Positions 33,379-46,486 of a DNA stretch of 64,000 nucleotides are shown here, piece by piece. The notes beneath the pieces are model-generated. The model was not told the DNA's origin. It was given only the letters and a program-made list of their open reading frames with translations, and made no database searches. The translations under genes and the position numbers were made by a program. This stretch comes from Sanghuangporus weigelae. Its lineage: Eukaryota; Basidiomycota; Agaricomycetes; Hymenochaetales; Hymenochaetaceae. Where the stretch lies: positions 248,001-312,000 of the forward strand of contig CP137327.1 in assembly GCA_033182465.1 (NCBI GenBank), in the 5' to 3' direction. How positions within the stretch are numbered: position 1 is the first letter of the stretch; each line of letters starts with the position of its first letter.

Positions 33379-34961
33379 TCAGGGTTCATCAAACCCAGCA
33401 GCATGCAAAAGCGTAGCAAACTGCGTCCAGTCGCATATCATCAGATTCTGCAATTATTTAATATCAACTGTAACTTTGCGTACCTGTACTTTAGCAATGC
33501 TCTTCAATTGACGGAAGTCGTATCCAGTACGGTTGCTGATGTCTCCGGAATTGTGATACATGGGATCTGCAATCGGGCCTGCACGTTCAAATACCTGCGT
33601 CGAAGCAAAGCCTTGCTCATGGAATGACTGGTGGTCACTACAACATGCTGGTGTGAAGCCAACTTCGAGTTCCGGGCTGTAGAAAGCAGAGATGTTCGCA
33701 ACGAGCTGTGCGACTTCAGGAGTCCCGATACTAGGACATGATAAGACTTGATGCTAGGAAATCAAAGTATTGGCTCACATATCAGGGAGTCCTAGCTGCG
33801 GGGATTCACCGGGCTTGTGATATGCCAGCATGTCAGCCTGTATCATGAGAGTAATATTCGCATCTGCGTCCCTTAGCTCGCCTGTACTAGTCAGTCAGAG
33901 ATAAACGAAGGCCATGAAAAGACTGACGAGCATAGGCTTTCGAGCCGAGCAGACCCTGTTCCTCTCCACCGAAAAGGCATAGCTCGACATTCGACTTGAA
34001 GGAAATCCCGCTCTTGCCTATAGCACGAGCAATAGCCAATATAGCCGTTGTTCCGGAACCGTCATCATCACCGCCTGGAGCACGCGTGCTCCCGAACGAG
34101 CCGCGAGAATCATAGTGGGCACTCAACAAAACCAGAGAGTCGGACCCGTCTGTCCCAGAGTACCGGCTAACGCGAATAATCAGAAAACCGTGTCCAAACA
34201 GAGGGACGCAAGACGTACCAAATGACATTGGGAGTAAAACCTGGAAGGAAAGGGCGCAGCTCACAGATTGCACCGGTGTTCTCAATCTGTTCTGCAATCC
34301 ACGATGCTGCCTTGCGCGCATCAGGATGGAATGAATGCCGACTCTCGATTGAACTCTCTGGAGCCTCTCCTGTAAGCCATGTAACATCCTTATTCATTTG
34401 AGGAATGGAAATGATATCGACCAGGGATGCAATAGACTCGTTATATTTCAAGCTCTTGAGAATTGACCCAACACGCGCAATGTCGTCCTCGGGGACGGGT
34501 ACCAAAGGGCTGGGAGGAAAAGAGATAACATATCCTTTATGATACGGAGCGAGAGTGGATTCCAATGCGATGTACTCCGAGCCACGTCCACGAAGTGCAA
34601 ACAATGAGGAAGTTGATGTCCTGTATAGCACAGGAGCACGGAAGTCCTCCAAGATCTGTTGACCGTCGCCGGTAGATACACCAGTGCTCAACGAACTGTC
34701 GATGTATTCCCACGGATTCGCAGGTTTGAGCGCGGAGAGCAGGTCATCCTCCAGAGAGGCATCACTGACCCAGTAAAGAGTTGTCGCATCGTCTGGCACA
34801 CCGACTAGACCGCGGATGTCTATGTTCACGTCGGTCGCACCGTTGACAATGCATTCTGTTGACGGAAGATACAGGCTTTGGCTGCCGAATGTCCCTAGGT
34901 ATCCTTGCGACAAGCAAGAATCTGTGGGCAGTATTTCGGCTGAAATTACCAAGTGCTGCAT
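33379..34961 (-). CDS. M28-family zinc metallopeptidase (aminopeptidase-like)
   Basis: The catalytic part has SAHYDSRGSFGS, APGGDDDGSGTTAILAIARA, ELCLFGGEEQGLLGSKAY, then HKPGESPQLGLPDI and CCSDHQSFHEQGFAS. These supply the His, Asp, Glu-Glu, Asp and His positions expected for a two-zinc M28 site. The N-terminal ~250 residues (SQGYLGTFGSQSLYLPSTEC onward) match the extended fungal form. The protein ends LLHAAGFDEP. The N terminus is uncertain: the first ATG in frame before SQGYLG is at 34961, no clear signal peptide was found, and a small upstream exon may be missing. It is divergent from Nup192. Confidence 0.82.
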
Positions 34962-35185
34962 GCTTTTCCACCTTATCGCTTCGACGACGACTAGACTTTT
35001 GCTTGCCGTCGTCGTGCAAGATGAGTTTGAGCGCTGGATGGATAGGCATCTCGAATCGTGACAAGATAAAGCCACGTGACCCGAAGTCGTAAGTAAAGTT
35101 AAAGTTGCGCGCGCGTCTTCATTGTTCACCTTCATCAGCACGCTGTTGGTGACGACGGCGACAACAGCATTAACGACACTCAACA
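34962..35185. promoter_or_regulatory. Compact divergent promoter between M28 peptidase and Nup192
   Basis: About 220 bp separate two head-to-head genes. No TATA-like element stands out. If the M28 N terminus extends upstream, the spacer is even shorter. Confidence 0.45.
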
Positions 35186-38100
35186 ATGGAGGATATATCG
35201 TCCTTGCGTAGCACCATCGTGTCGTCTCTCACCTCAGGTGGTGGTGATGAGGCTGAGCAGGACTTATTTGACGAGCTCACGATCAACAAAACGCGTCTGC
35301 TCAAAGTCTTTGATTTTGGGCCACGAAATCCACAAGAACAACAAGAGATAGAATCAGGTACGCAACATCTCAACTTCAAAGCAAAGTTAATCGCACTGAC
35401 ATCTTCATCAAGGCAAAGTGGTCGTGGACGGACGGATCCTTTCAGTTAATAATGAATTCGCGCGTCAGGTCGCCTTCATTTCACAACAGGTCAATTGCTC
35501 AGAACGGTTCATTGCTGGAATCTTGCATTCTGTGCTTTCTGAGCATCCGACAATAGACAAAGTGGAAGCGGTTGAGCAAACAGTTCTTGCCTACCACCAG
35601 TCACGCCGCGAGTTCGCGGACTGTATACGATTCATATTCGAAGCTGTTGAGAAAGCGGAATCCCCTGATGCCTTACCTGTTCATGCTCTGTTGGATGACT
35701 TCGTCAGGAGGCACTTAGTAAAGAATGGTGGAGAGGGCTCCATTGCGTCGAGGATATTCGTAGAACTGTCTGGGATGGAGAAAACGATTGGAAGTGCTAG
35801 GATAGCAGTGACCAATGCAATTTCGAAGACTAATATCCCAGGTTCCCAAGGCAAGTTCGAATATTCTCAATCTCGGAGAGAGCTTATAGTAACTTACTTT
35901 AAGCTGGTTCCTCTGGCAATCTCGGCCAAGCAATATTACAAGCTCGGCTGGAGTCGCTTCTCTACGAACGACGCACGCTAGCTATTGGCTTCTACTTTTG
36001 TGCTAGAGCAGGACATATTTCCCCTTCAGAAGTACGACAAGTTTTAGAATGGCTCGAGAAGAATCCAAAAGACGACATGACAGTTTACATACTCTCTTCT
36101 ATCTTCGCTTTCTTCGACATGTCGCACTCTCCTCCCGCCTCGCAAAGTGCGGAGTTGCGGTTGAAGATAGCGAGAAATGCTGAGGCCATATCATTTGTAA
36201 GGAAAAAAGTCGCGCCTGGCTCGGAGTGGAAGGATTCCTCGCTGAAAGCAGTCATCAATCTCAAGTGGACGCTCTTCCTCACCGAAGTACGGTTTCGAAA
36301 TGAAAGCTTCGAGAATGTCGAAGGCTTCAGGAACGAGGACCTAGCTATGCAAGTGTTTAACGCTATTCAAGGAGATGCATTTTCTTTCCTGCTACGAATT
36401 GTAACGAATCTCTCCAGCGATCGAAGTATGTCTAGCCAGCTTCTCGTAAACAGTATGGCACCTGGGTCTGTAGGAGGTGAAGTAAATGGCGTCATCGCTG
36501 CTGTATCGGACGACTTCAAGCCCTACTTCCTTCACGAAGTCGAGCTTCTTCTCCGTTCTCTTCTCACTCACGCATCCGCTGAACTGCGTAGAGTCAAGCA
36601 TAAGCAGGAAGACCAATTTCGCCCTCGTGCCGAGCGCCATGTACGAGGTGGCTTCCGGCCTGCGGAATCGAGCATAGAAGCGATCCCCCCACGCAACGAC
36701 ATCGCAATTCTCTTCCAGTTACTCGGAGCCCTCTATTCTACCTTACCTGAAGATAGTGCGATCCAGTTTTGGGGAGGTGCTCCGCGTGCTGAAGTTCCAG
36801 CGTATTATGAAAAAAAGGAGATTGAAGCAGGCAGGCTTCCATCCTTCCTACGTTGGGCTGTTGAGGTTCGAGAACCGGATCTTATTATCTGCGTTTTTGA
36901 CATGCTTGCTGGTTTATCCACCGGTGTTGCTTGCGCCGAGTGCGCGTACAATTTCATGGCCATCGGTTCTTTGGACGTCGTGCATGGAGTTGGTGGTCCA
37001 GATAATGGCCTTTATGAACTAGCCACGGTGTTCACTTGGCGTAGTATATTTGGAGAGCTTGAGAGTTGGGCAGCTCTTGGTTCCGTTCAACGAAGCCCTC
37101 ATGGCGTACCGCCTCCGCAGTTGCAAATCGCGCCTACAGATGTGCTTTTGGGGCTAGCGTTCCTTAAGCTCGCCGCCTCTGTCGCGACGCACTCGGTCCA
37201 GGCACGCATCGCGATCGCTACGCATCCGCAATACCGTGCAATCGGCTGCTTGGTCTCACTCATTCCGCTAGGAGTTCCTCTCGAGCTAAAGGGCGCTCTG
37301 TTTGAAACCCTCTCTGCTTTCTGTCATCCAGGAGCAGGCGTGCAAGGCGTGGACATATGTAAAAACGTCTGGGGACAGATGGAGAGACTAGAAATTATTA
37401 ATGTACGCGGAGGAGGCTTTGGACCCAAAGGTGTGGAGATCGAGTTAGAAGAAGTGGAATCTGTCTATCGAGTTTATCCAGCTACAACTGCCTTCCTCGA
37501 ACTCCTCAGCACTTTGATTCACACCCTGAAGCGCGTACCTCTTAAAAGTCGAGTCACTGAGCCAGAACCCATCAACACCATTCCAGAGAATCTGGGGTCG
37601 CCATACCGCGCTCCCGGAATCGGGCCATTCATCAACTTTGTCGTTGAGAGCGTGTTGGCAAAATTGCCTAGACGAGAGTTTATGAGCATCGCTGACTCAT
37701 GGAGGATGGCTGACTTGGCATTGTGTTTCTTAGAGAGGTGCCTGGCCAGTTATGATCTGGAATCGCTTCCCAGCCTTGCCCATGAGTTTGCCATGAAGGG
37801 ACCGGAGGTGCTTGTTCCGTTCGTACATCACCCAGGATTCGAAGTACTTTGTCGCATCTTATCCGAAACGCAGTTACGAACTACTCTGCTCACGTATGTA
37901 GTAGAGGGAGCCGAAGAGATACCAAGGCAGTCTGTCAAGTCACGGTTTACGAACGTCATTTTGCGTGCACTTCGGATTACGGAGAGGGTTCTTGAGATAC
38001 AGGATCTCTTTCTCGATCATTTTGTGCCCGCCATTTCCGACTTTGAGGACGTCACAGTTGCTGGTACTCGGATCTCGCAAAGTTTCCTCTCGAAAATCGA

Positions 38101-41100
38101 CCAAGGGCTTTCGCTTGACCATAGATCAATTCCTGCCCTTGGATCCTACGTCAGCTGCGTCACGAATCCGGAAATAAAGTACTTGGCCATTAAAATTTTG
38201 TCGATATTGTCACAATCGCCGTCTTTCCAGAATATTGCGGTGCTCATTGCTCGCAGTCCAGAATCTACGATCATACTTGATGGGTTTGTGGACCTACTCA
38301 ACACTGACTCCGCGGATGATGTTGGCGAATCCGAGGAGTGGGCAGATCTCTGGACTGGTGCTGGGGCACCGGACTTGGGCGATCAGCCAGAGCTATTTGC
38401 GCAAGCTATACGTCTTGCTATCTTGGACCTCTTACTGCGAGGAACAAAGCACAGCAAGTCGTCTTCACTTGCGTTTCTCCTCTTGTTTGGAAGGAGCTCT
38501 CCAGACGCTCAGATCCAAGACCCTCACGCGCTTGGATCAAGGGAGCTTTGTCTACATGTTATCCTGGAGCTGCTGAATATCGGCGTGCCAAGGTTGAACG
38601 AGAAAGGGAAGGACAGGGAGCAACAAAGGTCGCTGAGGTCGCTGCCATTGTTTGAGAGTCAACCGATCCTCGCCGAAAGTTTGTATAAGCTCGTGTACCA
38701 GCTTTGTGAGCATCCACGAACTAGTGCTCCAATGATGCTTTACCTGCGTACGCGGGAGGATTTCTTTGCGCGCCACTTATCTGCGATGATTATACATGCT
38801 CCTGCCGATGCACGAGATCCGTCTATCGAAGTGGTGTACGGAGATGGTTCCCGTGTCGTGACAACTTCCGCGACCATGAGAGCATTCCTCCAATCGCGTT
38901 CTTGGTTATTGGACCTTGTCTCACTTGAACTACACGTATTAACCAACAAGGGCCAGAATCAGCGTGTCAAAATGCTCCTTGACCTCCTTTTCGGCACAAC
39001 GGATACATACCACGAGTTGGGGAGCGATTGGGAACACGGCGTGTTCCAACCGTTTAACGATGTCGGTCAATCCCGCATACGCATCATCGAAATCTTCCAG
39101 TCGCTAGACTTTGAATGGTACGACAGCATCACACTCACTCCTGTCGAGCTGCAATTCTATTCGAGCCTTAATCTACAATCTTGTGGTCGATCAGACGAGA
39201 ATGGCTGCGAAGTCATCGATCGAACAGCCCTCTTCGAGATGTTGAGCAATGCCCGTAGGTTACTTTTCCGCCAAGGTCAAGTGGTCAATGCAATGCATAA
39301 GGCTCAGCTCGATGCAGAAACCAAGTATGTCTTCGAAAGTTGTGTGGTTGAGAACCATAGGCGCGAGCTGCAGTTTGCCCTTGGAGGGAGTTATGAATCC
39401 TGGAAGAAGCTGCTTGATGTCGTCCTTACAGAATGCTTCAGCCGAATTTCGCATGATCAGCGAGAGGGCATTCTTTTCGATCTACTTCACGTCCTTCCCC
39501 CCACCATCCGGTCGGGTACTCTTCCAGAATCTTCAGCTTCTCTTCTTGCTGAAGCATTGCTTTTGCTGGTCACAAAGTTACGGGAAGAACGGCACCAGGC
39601 ATATTTACTTTCCGCTTCTGACTCACTTGACTCGAGTGCACTGCCAGTGGAAAGGATGTCGGCATTGTTACGGCATATGCTAGAATGTATTCTGGACAAG
39701 AACAAGAAGGAGCTTGTGCGAGGAAATGTCTACGCAGCGCTAATAAACTTCCTTCGCCTAGTTTTGAAGAGGTCAGATGATAGGACATCGACGAGTACCG
39801 TACCGCCCTTGGAGCGCTCCTTAACGAACTTGACAGTTTCCTTGTCCCTGTCGGGTGATACGAAACGTGCTAGCAATCCTGCAGCTTCTTTAGAATCAAC
39901 TTGCTTCGCAGTTGTGAAAGTGGTCCTCGAGCGCCTCGTGACGACCATCTCGAAAGATGCGATGGACGGAATTGATGTTTGGAAAACAATTGCTTTCACG
40001 CTGCTGGAGATACTAGGCAGACTATCGCGACTCGACTCGAAGCAAGCTTTCTTGAATACGCTTGAGCGATATGGCCTTCTCTCGAACTTCGCCCATAGCA
40101 TCGTTGATGCTGATTCGAGCTTACAAGACACGTTAAAATCAGAGCCGGATGATCTCAATCCTCTTTTTGTGTACGAAACAAAAATGTCGTTCTTTATCCG
40201 CCTTGTTCAGACGCGTCAAGGTGCTGAAAGACTTTTGGAGTCTCGGATCCTTCGTATCCTGTCTCAGGTCGATTTCCTGGATACAAGGCCAGAATCTGCC
40301 GATGGTACTCTTGGTATGTACCTTCAAGCGATGCATGTAAACTGCAACTGATATTTGTATAGACGAAGGGAACTTCTTGCCGTCTTCTTCGAGTCGTTAT
40401 CACCAGCTTTTCGTGCCCGCTTTACAACTAGTTACGGGCCTTCTTTCCACTCTGGGATCCAAGCACGTGGCCGCATCAAAACAAGTACGATACCATACTG
40501 ATCCTGATGACTTCCGACTAATTTGATTGTGAAGGCTCTCGATTTCCTCTACAGCCACAGAGACACCTTCGTCATCATGCTCAAAGAGGATACTTCCCTG
40601 ACCTCTCTTTCGGGCATCCAAGAACTGGCCCTATTAGTTTCTCTATGCGCGTTGACTGTACCTGCTATTTCTCAGAATGATTTCGTACGCCTTGTCTTCT
40701 TTATCGCTCTATGAGACATTCTCACACGGTTATCTGCAGTCTACGTCGAATTCAGGCTTCGGGAATTTACATAATGCCATTCTCGGCTTATCCGCGAGAA
40801 CGCTTGGTAACCCCCGGTGGTCAGCCTTTGTTCGTCCTTCCGATGAAACGGAAGCTATAGAATCTACGCTTCCAGAACCTGGTCTGTCCTAGGTTGTTCA
40901 TCGCATCAGTTTTTGGGATCTGACGATGTTCACTAGGCTATGGTACAGAAAAAACGAAGTTTGACACGAAAGTTCGTCGGGCTGTCCAGGACTTGCGAAG
41001 AGCCCTTGTGCGCTACTTATCGGCTGCTATTGACCTCGGAGGTGGGTTGCTCTCAGTCGTGCGATGGTATCATGATTTGCTTAGATTCCAACAGAGCCTG

Positions 41101-42002
41101 AACTGACGGTTGTTATCGCTCCTACCTTATCTTCCCGAGACGACCGGCCTTCCTCAGGCGTAGCAGGTAAGCATGCATTATGAGACTTAGCTCACGAAAT
41201 TGACGTCGTTCTTTAGCCGTTATTCCAAGCCTCAGGGATACCATCGACTTTCTTGACGATCTTTGCGACGATCTGCTTGGAACGTTACACGACATTGATG
41301 ACATCACATCAGAACTAGAGCATCGAGATCATGTCCGTATTGACAACATTGAAGAGGTTCGCTTCATTTAGTATGGGAACAGCCCTGACACTAATGATTT
41401 GATACAGCTCGTCGGCGATGTGGATGCTGAGGCTATTCGTAGACTAGAAATTAATCAACGACGAGCGCTTGTCTGCTTTGCTCTAGAGCGATCCCTTATT
41501 TCAAGGAGGACACGAGCTGGAGATCTTTTGAGTAAGTTCATTGTTCTTGAGCCTGAATCATCTATATGGACTTGATGCCTTTTAGTTTCTATTGAAATGC
41601 TGCTTAATATCCTTTGGAGACATGTCTGTTACTATCTATCTGAGCAACCCTCGTTGCCTGTTTCGATCGGCGAGCAGCGACCATTTGGCCGGCCAGAAGG
41701 CCCGTCGACTTCGCAGGCGCATTTGAAAGCGTCAGCTCTACGATACCTTTCCAAGCCAGACCCGGATATATTCCGTTCCGAAGCATCCACCGCTTTGACT
41801 AAGGTCGTTGAAAAAATAGCGACGATCGAGCTCGTGAGTTGTTGCGGCCATCATTTGTATACCCCTTGTTTACGTTGTCTTGTAGAGTGATGACACTGTA
41901 GGGCGAAACTGGAAGATCAGTCAGACATACCTTGAACTTTTGAGCGGCCGTCTAAGGGAAGCAGTCGCTACGGATGCTCGTTCGGAGGACGAGGCTGAAT
42001 AG
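35186..42002 (+). CDS. NUP192: Nucleoporin Nup192/Nup205 family
   Basis: A large alpha-solenoid scaffold nucleoporin of the inner ring of the nuclear pore complex. It starts MEDISSLRSTIVSSLTSGGG. The second exon has VDGRILSVNNEFARQVAFIS. The third exon runs from about 35904 to 40313 and encodes most of the helical repeat, including LLYERRTLAIGFYFCARAGH and PEDSAIQFWGG. Shorter 3' exons follow: DEGNFLPSSSSRYHQLFVPA, YGTEKTKFDTKVRRAVQDLR, EPELTVVIAPTLSSRDD, SDDTVGRNWKISQTYLELLS, with the stop at 42000-42002. The estimated protein is about 2,080 aa, normal for the family. The intron at 35851-35903 is probably GC-AG. The gene converges on the AKR gene, with about 200 bp between stops. Confidence 0.9.
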
Positions 42003-42201
42003 ACAACCGAAAAACTTTATTTGTGATCCGCATGTTCTTGTATGTTACGTCAAATGCGATTCTGCTATTACTGTCAGAAACTCTTCAAGTGGCTTTGTTC
42101 CGCGACGAGGTCGCTCTTCCATCCAACATTGAATATGATCATATTATATTTCGGACCGCTTTCCTTCGAATCTCAACGAAAGTAGCTTTCAATATCCGGC
42201 T

Positions 42202-43833
42202 TCATCCCCATAGATGCCATGCTTCATCTCCTCCAGGTCCATACCTACCTCCCTGAACCGGGTGGTCATCCAACAATTTCTTGACAGCATCGACATCCGT
42301 CGAACTCAGCTCTACGTCAGCCGCTGCACAGTTCTCCTCCGTCCTTTGCTTCTTCCTGCAAAGCCAACAATAATTACCAACTTGGAGAATGGATGATAGA
42401 CAAGAAACACTCACGAAGAACCAGGAATGGGTACGACATGTGGACCGAGAGCGGAGACCCAGGCAATGCAAAATTGAGCAGGAGCTACGCCCTTCTCTTT
42501 GGCAACGCTTTGAACGCCTTCTATGATGGCTGCGTTGTGTTTGAAATTCTTTGCGCAACAAGTTCAGTTCGTCGTTCGTTACGACATAACTACACGGACT
42601 CACGTCTTCCTGAACTCTAGCCAGGTGTTTCCGCAAGTCGCCGTCTAGAAAAGAACCGGGTTCATTCGTTTGAACGACACTAGCAGAGATCGCACGTACC
42701 TTCTAAATCCTGCGTACTCTTGTATTTTCCAGACAGGAAACCACGTCCAAGAGGCCTATCGTATTATATCAGCACTGTGTATCAGGAGTGTTACAGAGAC
42801 ACTTACGAGTAAGCAAAGACGATGATACCAAGCTCCTCGCTCGTTGAGATGACTGGAACTCGTATGAATATCCTCATCAGTAATGGGTAAAAAGAGTACA
42901 AACCTTCTTTAACCGGCGCATCGTAAGACCAAGGACTAACCTCAATTTCAACGCCAGCAATCGGATGTACCTGAAATTATCTCTGAATATTTCACGCAAC
43001 CACAGGTCACAGAACTCACAGCATTTGCACGTCTCACAGTAGACGCCTTGCTCTCAGACAAGCCAATGTAGTCAAATTTGCCCTCGGAAACTAACCCAGA
43101 CAGAATCTTGATGGTATCCTCAATAGGATAGTTCTTGTCAACTCTAGCGCATTCGAAGAGGTCAAGCTTCTTAGTTCCACGAAGTTTCGCGAGGATATTG
43201 TCAACGCTACGCTTCAAATTCTCAGGTCTTCGTAAAGCATTCAGCAACGTCATTGCATCAGACTAAATCGGATAGACTCACGAGGAATCTGGACTCGGAG
43301 GAAAATTCTGAAAATTCATTCCTCCCTATACATGGCTAAGCCCTATGATATGTTTAGGTAAAATGAACGCAGACCTACCTTAACGGAGAGGAAGGCTTTC
43401 TCTGCATAATTCGAGTACTTGTCAAAGAAGCGAGCGAGAAGCTCGAGGTTAGCTTCGCGAGGGTTCAAGCCGTAGAATTCACCTGAGCGCGCATAATTAG
43501 CTACTATTCTTACTGACTATGCAGAATCGCGCGAACCACTGTTCAAAACCATCTTCGTGCCATGTGGTACTGAATCCAAAGACGCCTTAATAGCCTCGAA
43601 CGCCTCTTCATCCGATACTGGCTTAGGAACCGCGCTGAATTGTTCCTCATGAGTTAAAGGAGGGACATTACTTCCAGTCCGACTTAAAGACGTACGTCAT
43701 ATGCATAAGACCATGCTGGTTGAAATCGAAGTTATGAAACGCTTCATGAAAAGGAAAAGGCATTGGTACTCACGCCAACTTTACCGATAGTAACAGCCTT
43801 GTCGCCAAAGGCAAATTTCGCGGCAGCTTTCAT
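42202..43833 (-). CDS. Aldo-keto reductase, pyridoxal-reductase-like (AKR8 type)
   Basis: An NADPH-dependent oxidoreductase similar to fission-yeast pyridoxal reductase, which interconverts pyridoxal and pyridoxine. The start is MKAAAKFAFGDKAVTIGKVG at 43833. Later segments are AVPKPVSDEEAFEAIKASLD, LNSGEFYGLNPREANLELLA, KLDLFECARVDKNYPIED, GKFDYIGLSESKASTVRRA, SPLGRGFLSGKYKS, APAQFCIAWVSALGPHVVPI and the C-terminal DVDAVKKLLDDHPVQGGRYG. The Tyr of the FYG segment and the barrel-strand pattern fit the AKR fold. Exons are small with several ~50-60 nt introns. A TATATATA stretch about 80 bp upstream (43911-43921) may be promoter. Substrate assignment is by family resemblance only. Confidence 0.82.
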
Positions 43834-43921
43834 GTTTGCGTAGTTCTTTATCGTCGAATTGGAGGGAGTTAGGAAGAGGCAGGAATGCCGGTCTAATATA
43901 TTACTTTCAACATATATATAG

Positions 43922-44460
43922 GTCGGTAAGCTTGCTGACTAGTCACATTTTACTACCGACACGCACTTCATTCCGAAGCAATTGAGCCGACCTATCAAGC
44001 TGTCGTCAGCCTTCGGCCACTTTCAATAAACAACATCAAAAAATCCTAGACAATCCGGGTCGGAGACATATTTGTCAAGCCCATAAATAGCAAAGCTTGA
44101 CCTCAGCGCATCATAAGCACATCATTCTCTTCGATTTGAGGATTTTTGAAATGCTTCCACTTTTACCTCTGAATGTCGTTCAAACCATCCCTGAATCCGA
44201 TATGATTGGTGTCCTGTCGCTCTGCTTGGAGAACAGGGAAGTCCCGGGGCCTTGTTCTCATTATGTCATTCGCTCCTCAGCGTTATCGAAGATCCCTTGT
44301 TGAGTTTCCTTTTTTTTGTCTGCAAAAGGTTACATTTGATAACAGGGAGAGCATACAAAGGCTGCACGTTAAAGAGCAAAAGTAAATCCGTTGACATCAA
44401 GCGACACAGCTGTTATCAGTCCACTGGGAGGTGTTTAGAAACCTGTGCTTTTGCTAAGCA
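43922..44460. other. Intergenic, no gene seen
   Basis: Only short ORFs without recognisable features lie between the AKR promoter and the 3' end of DUF7330 C. Confidence 0.45.
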
Positions 44461-44464
44461 CGAA

Positions 44465-45472
44465 TCACATTAAGATGCACCCACTCCCTTCCTCGTTGTT
44501 CTGAACCTCATCGACGAACGACACCATGAGATTTCCATACCCGCTTTGTATGTCAACTAGTGATCCAGTCCAATCTTTTCTGCTCGCTGTTTATTGATCG
44601 TCCTCGTTAACAGAAGAATATTGACGGAAACATGGCACGCACTATATCTCGCACGTCGATAGTCGCCTATGAAACACGTCATCTTCCCATCCCCTTCCGA
44701 GAACGTCACCAGCCGAGACTGTACTGCATCGGAGAAAACGATTGATGTGTTGTATGGAATGGTCCTCACCGCAGAAGACGCGGAGCCTCTCGAGCTCCTT
44801 GACTCACGAACTCCAGAAGGAGAGAATGGAGTGAAGGAACTCAGCCGGAGGGTGTCGTACAATGAACCCGTACTGAGCGTGATGGGACCTACGAAATCCG
44901 AAGGCAGCGCAACTGAAATATCACCACCATTTGAAGTTGCGGTCAATGAAAATGGTCGCATAGTGAGAGCATACTGGACATCTTTAGCGTTAAACCAAAT
45001 CCGAGAATCCGTGCAAGAAGACATCGCATACCATCTTTATATCGACCTTGCCCATCCACGACTTGCAAAAGACGTCAATGACAGCCCTTCGCCTACTTCC
45101 ATTCCCGAGCTGTACCACCTGTTCCTCAGCATCTACGAGCCAGATATCCGCGGTGATGCTCCCCCTTGTGCATTGAAGCGAGAGATTGGCTTTCTTCGTA
45201 GGGTTGTCCGACACGAGATCAGCTGGCATCTCGAGCCCAGGATCGATGACATAAGTTCCGCTTATTGGCATCCTGTAGTTGACGGACAGATAGTTCGTCG
45301 CTTGGACATTTGGTGGGGATCGCTTTGAAACTCGTCTCAAAGTAGATTGTTGGTCTCTTTCTGCTTCAGTGTGTGAGCGATGAAACGGAGGACCATGATT
45401 AGGGCTAGGGTCCATAATCGAAGAGTCTGACGATACCCAGAGGACAGTTCCAAACGAGTCAATATGACACAT
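44465..45472 (-). CDS. DUF7330-domain protein C ending in a CaaX-like box
   Basis: Three exons, 45032-45472, 44643-44973 and 44465-44586, sum to 894 nt (297 aa); a start at 45415 (MDPSPNHGPPF) would remove 19 residues. Family features are kept: YRMPISGTYVIDPGLEMP, RGSITADIWLVDAEEQV, VALPSDFVGPITL, SRLVTFSEGDGKMTCFIGDY, then WTGSLVDIQSGYGNLMVSFV in the last exon. It differs from A and B in three ways. It lacks the PPPY motif. It carries an extra Ser/Arg-rich loop in exon 2 (RESRSSRGSASSAVRT region). It ends GSGCILM, where CILM fits a prenylation-type CaaX sequence. Function is unknown. It is about 19 kb from the other copies and not near CE15. Confidence 0.8.
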
Positions 45473-46426
45473 GAAAATTATCCTGCATACCAGACTTGGC
45501 TCCTACGATAGGCGGGCGATTGGTGTCTACGCGCATTTTCGCTCTTCAAGGCGTTGTCCTCCAGGAATACGTCGAGAACTCAGTTGTGATGGTTGAGATG
45601 CTAGTCCAGTGGGATACAAGTCCAACATTCATGTGGGAACATCTTGCAATGCATTTGCCTCATGCAAGTAACTTCTGGTTCCAGATATGAACGATAGAAG
45701 CTGATCGCAAACAGAATTGGCTCTGTTTGTTGCTGTTGACACTGGAAGCGTGTGTGATCGTTACGTAAAGTGCAAAAGTTGCACTCTCTAATCTTCATCA
45801 CATAATTCTCGATCAGTAAGTATTTAAAGAGACTGTCTTCTCTGTGTCCGTACAAAGATAAAGCATTGGCTTTGCTACGAGACTGATTACCGGCGGATGC
45901 TATCGACCATATGCAGACAACAATCATTTACATGTAAAGGCGAATTTTATATACCTAATCTCCTAATGTAAGTATCTTCGGAAAACGTATGTGTTCTACT
46001 AGACTCACGAACAAGCATCAGTCTCCATCAATCGCTCTATCGACGGTTGACCCAATTATTGTATCGCTTCAGTTGAAGTAGTTGAAGCCCTCCTATTTCG
46101 CGTGTTGAATCAACAACATTGATTGCATTATTTCATTCCGTGGGGAGGACGAGTTGAGTTTCGCCGCAACCGGGCATGTGCGGACCATGCATTCGCTGCT
46201 TTAGGCATTTCATATCTCAACGCATCCCTGTTAGTTATTGAGTCGCGCAAGCCGACTTGCCATGTTGTGACGCGTCGCCCTGGTGGTCTATTCGTCGAGA
46301 ATATTGTCTTGTCGCCCCATAGACAAGCCGGCAGTACGCGTACGTGCATACAAGCGGCACGAGGGAGGTGGGATATCCATCAAATCCCTCCTTTTTCTTC
46401 GTGAAGACATAACATGTCTGAATCAA
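45473..46426. other. Intergenic, no gene seen
   Basis: About 950 bp with no coding-like ORF, upstream of both the minus-strand DUF7330 C and the plus-strand AKR gene (divergent pair). Confidence 0.5.
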
Positions 46427-46434
46427 TATAAAAG
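46427..46434 (+). promoter_or_regulatory. TATA box of the aryl-alcohol-dehydrogenase-like gene
   Basis: TATAAAAG lies about 55 bp upstream of the ATG at 46487. A well-placed canonical TATA box suggests an inducible gene, which is inference. Confidence 0.65.
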
Positions 46435-46486
46435 GCCTTGAAATTTCTTCTTGACTTCTCATCGCTCTGCGCTTCCGTGATTTCAT

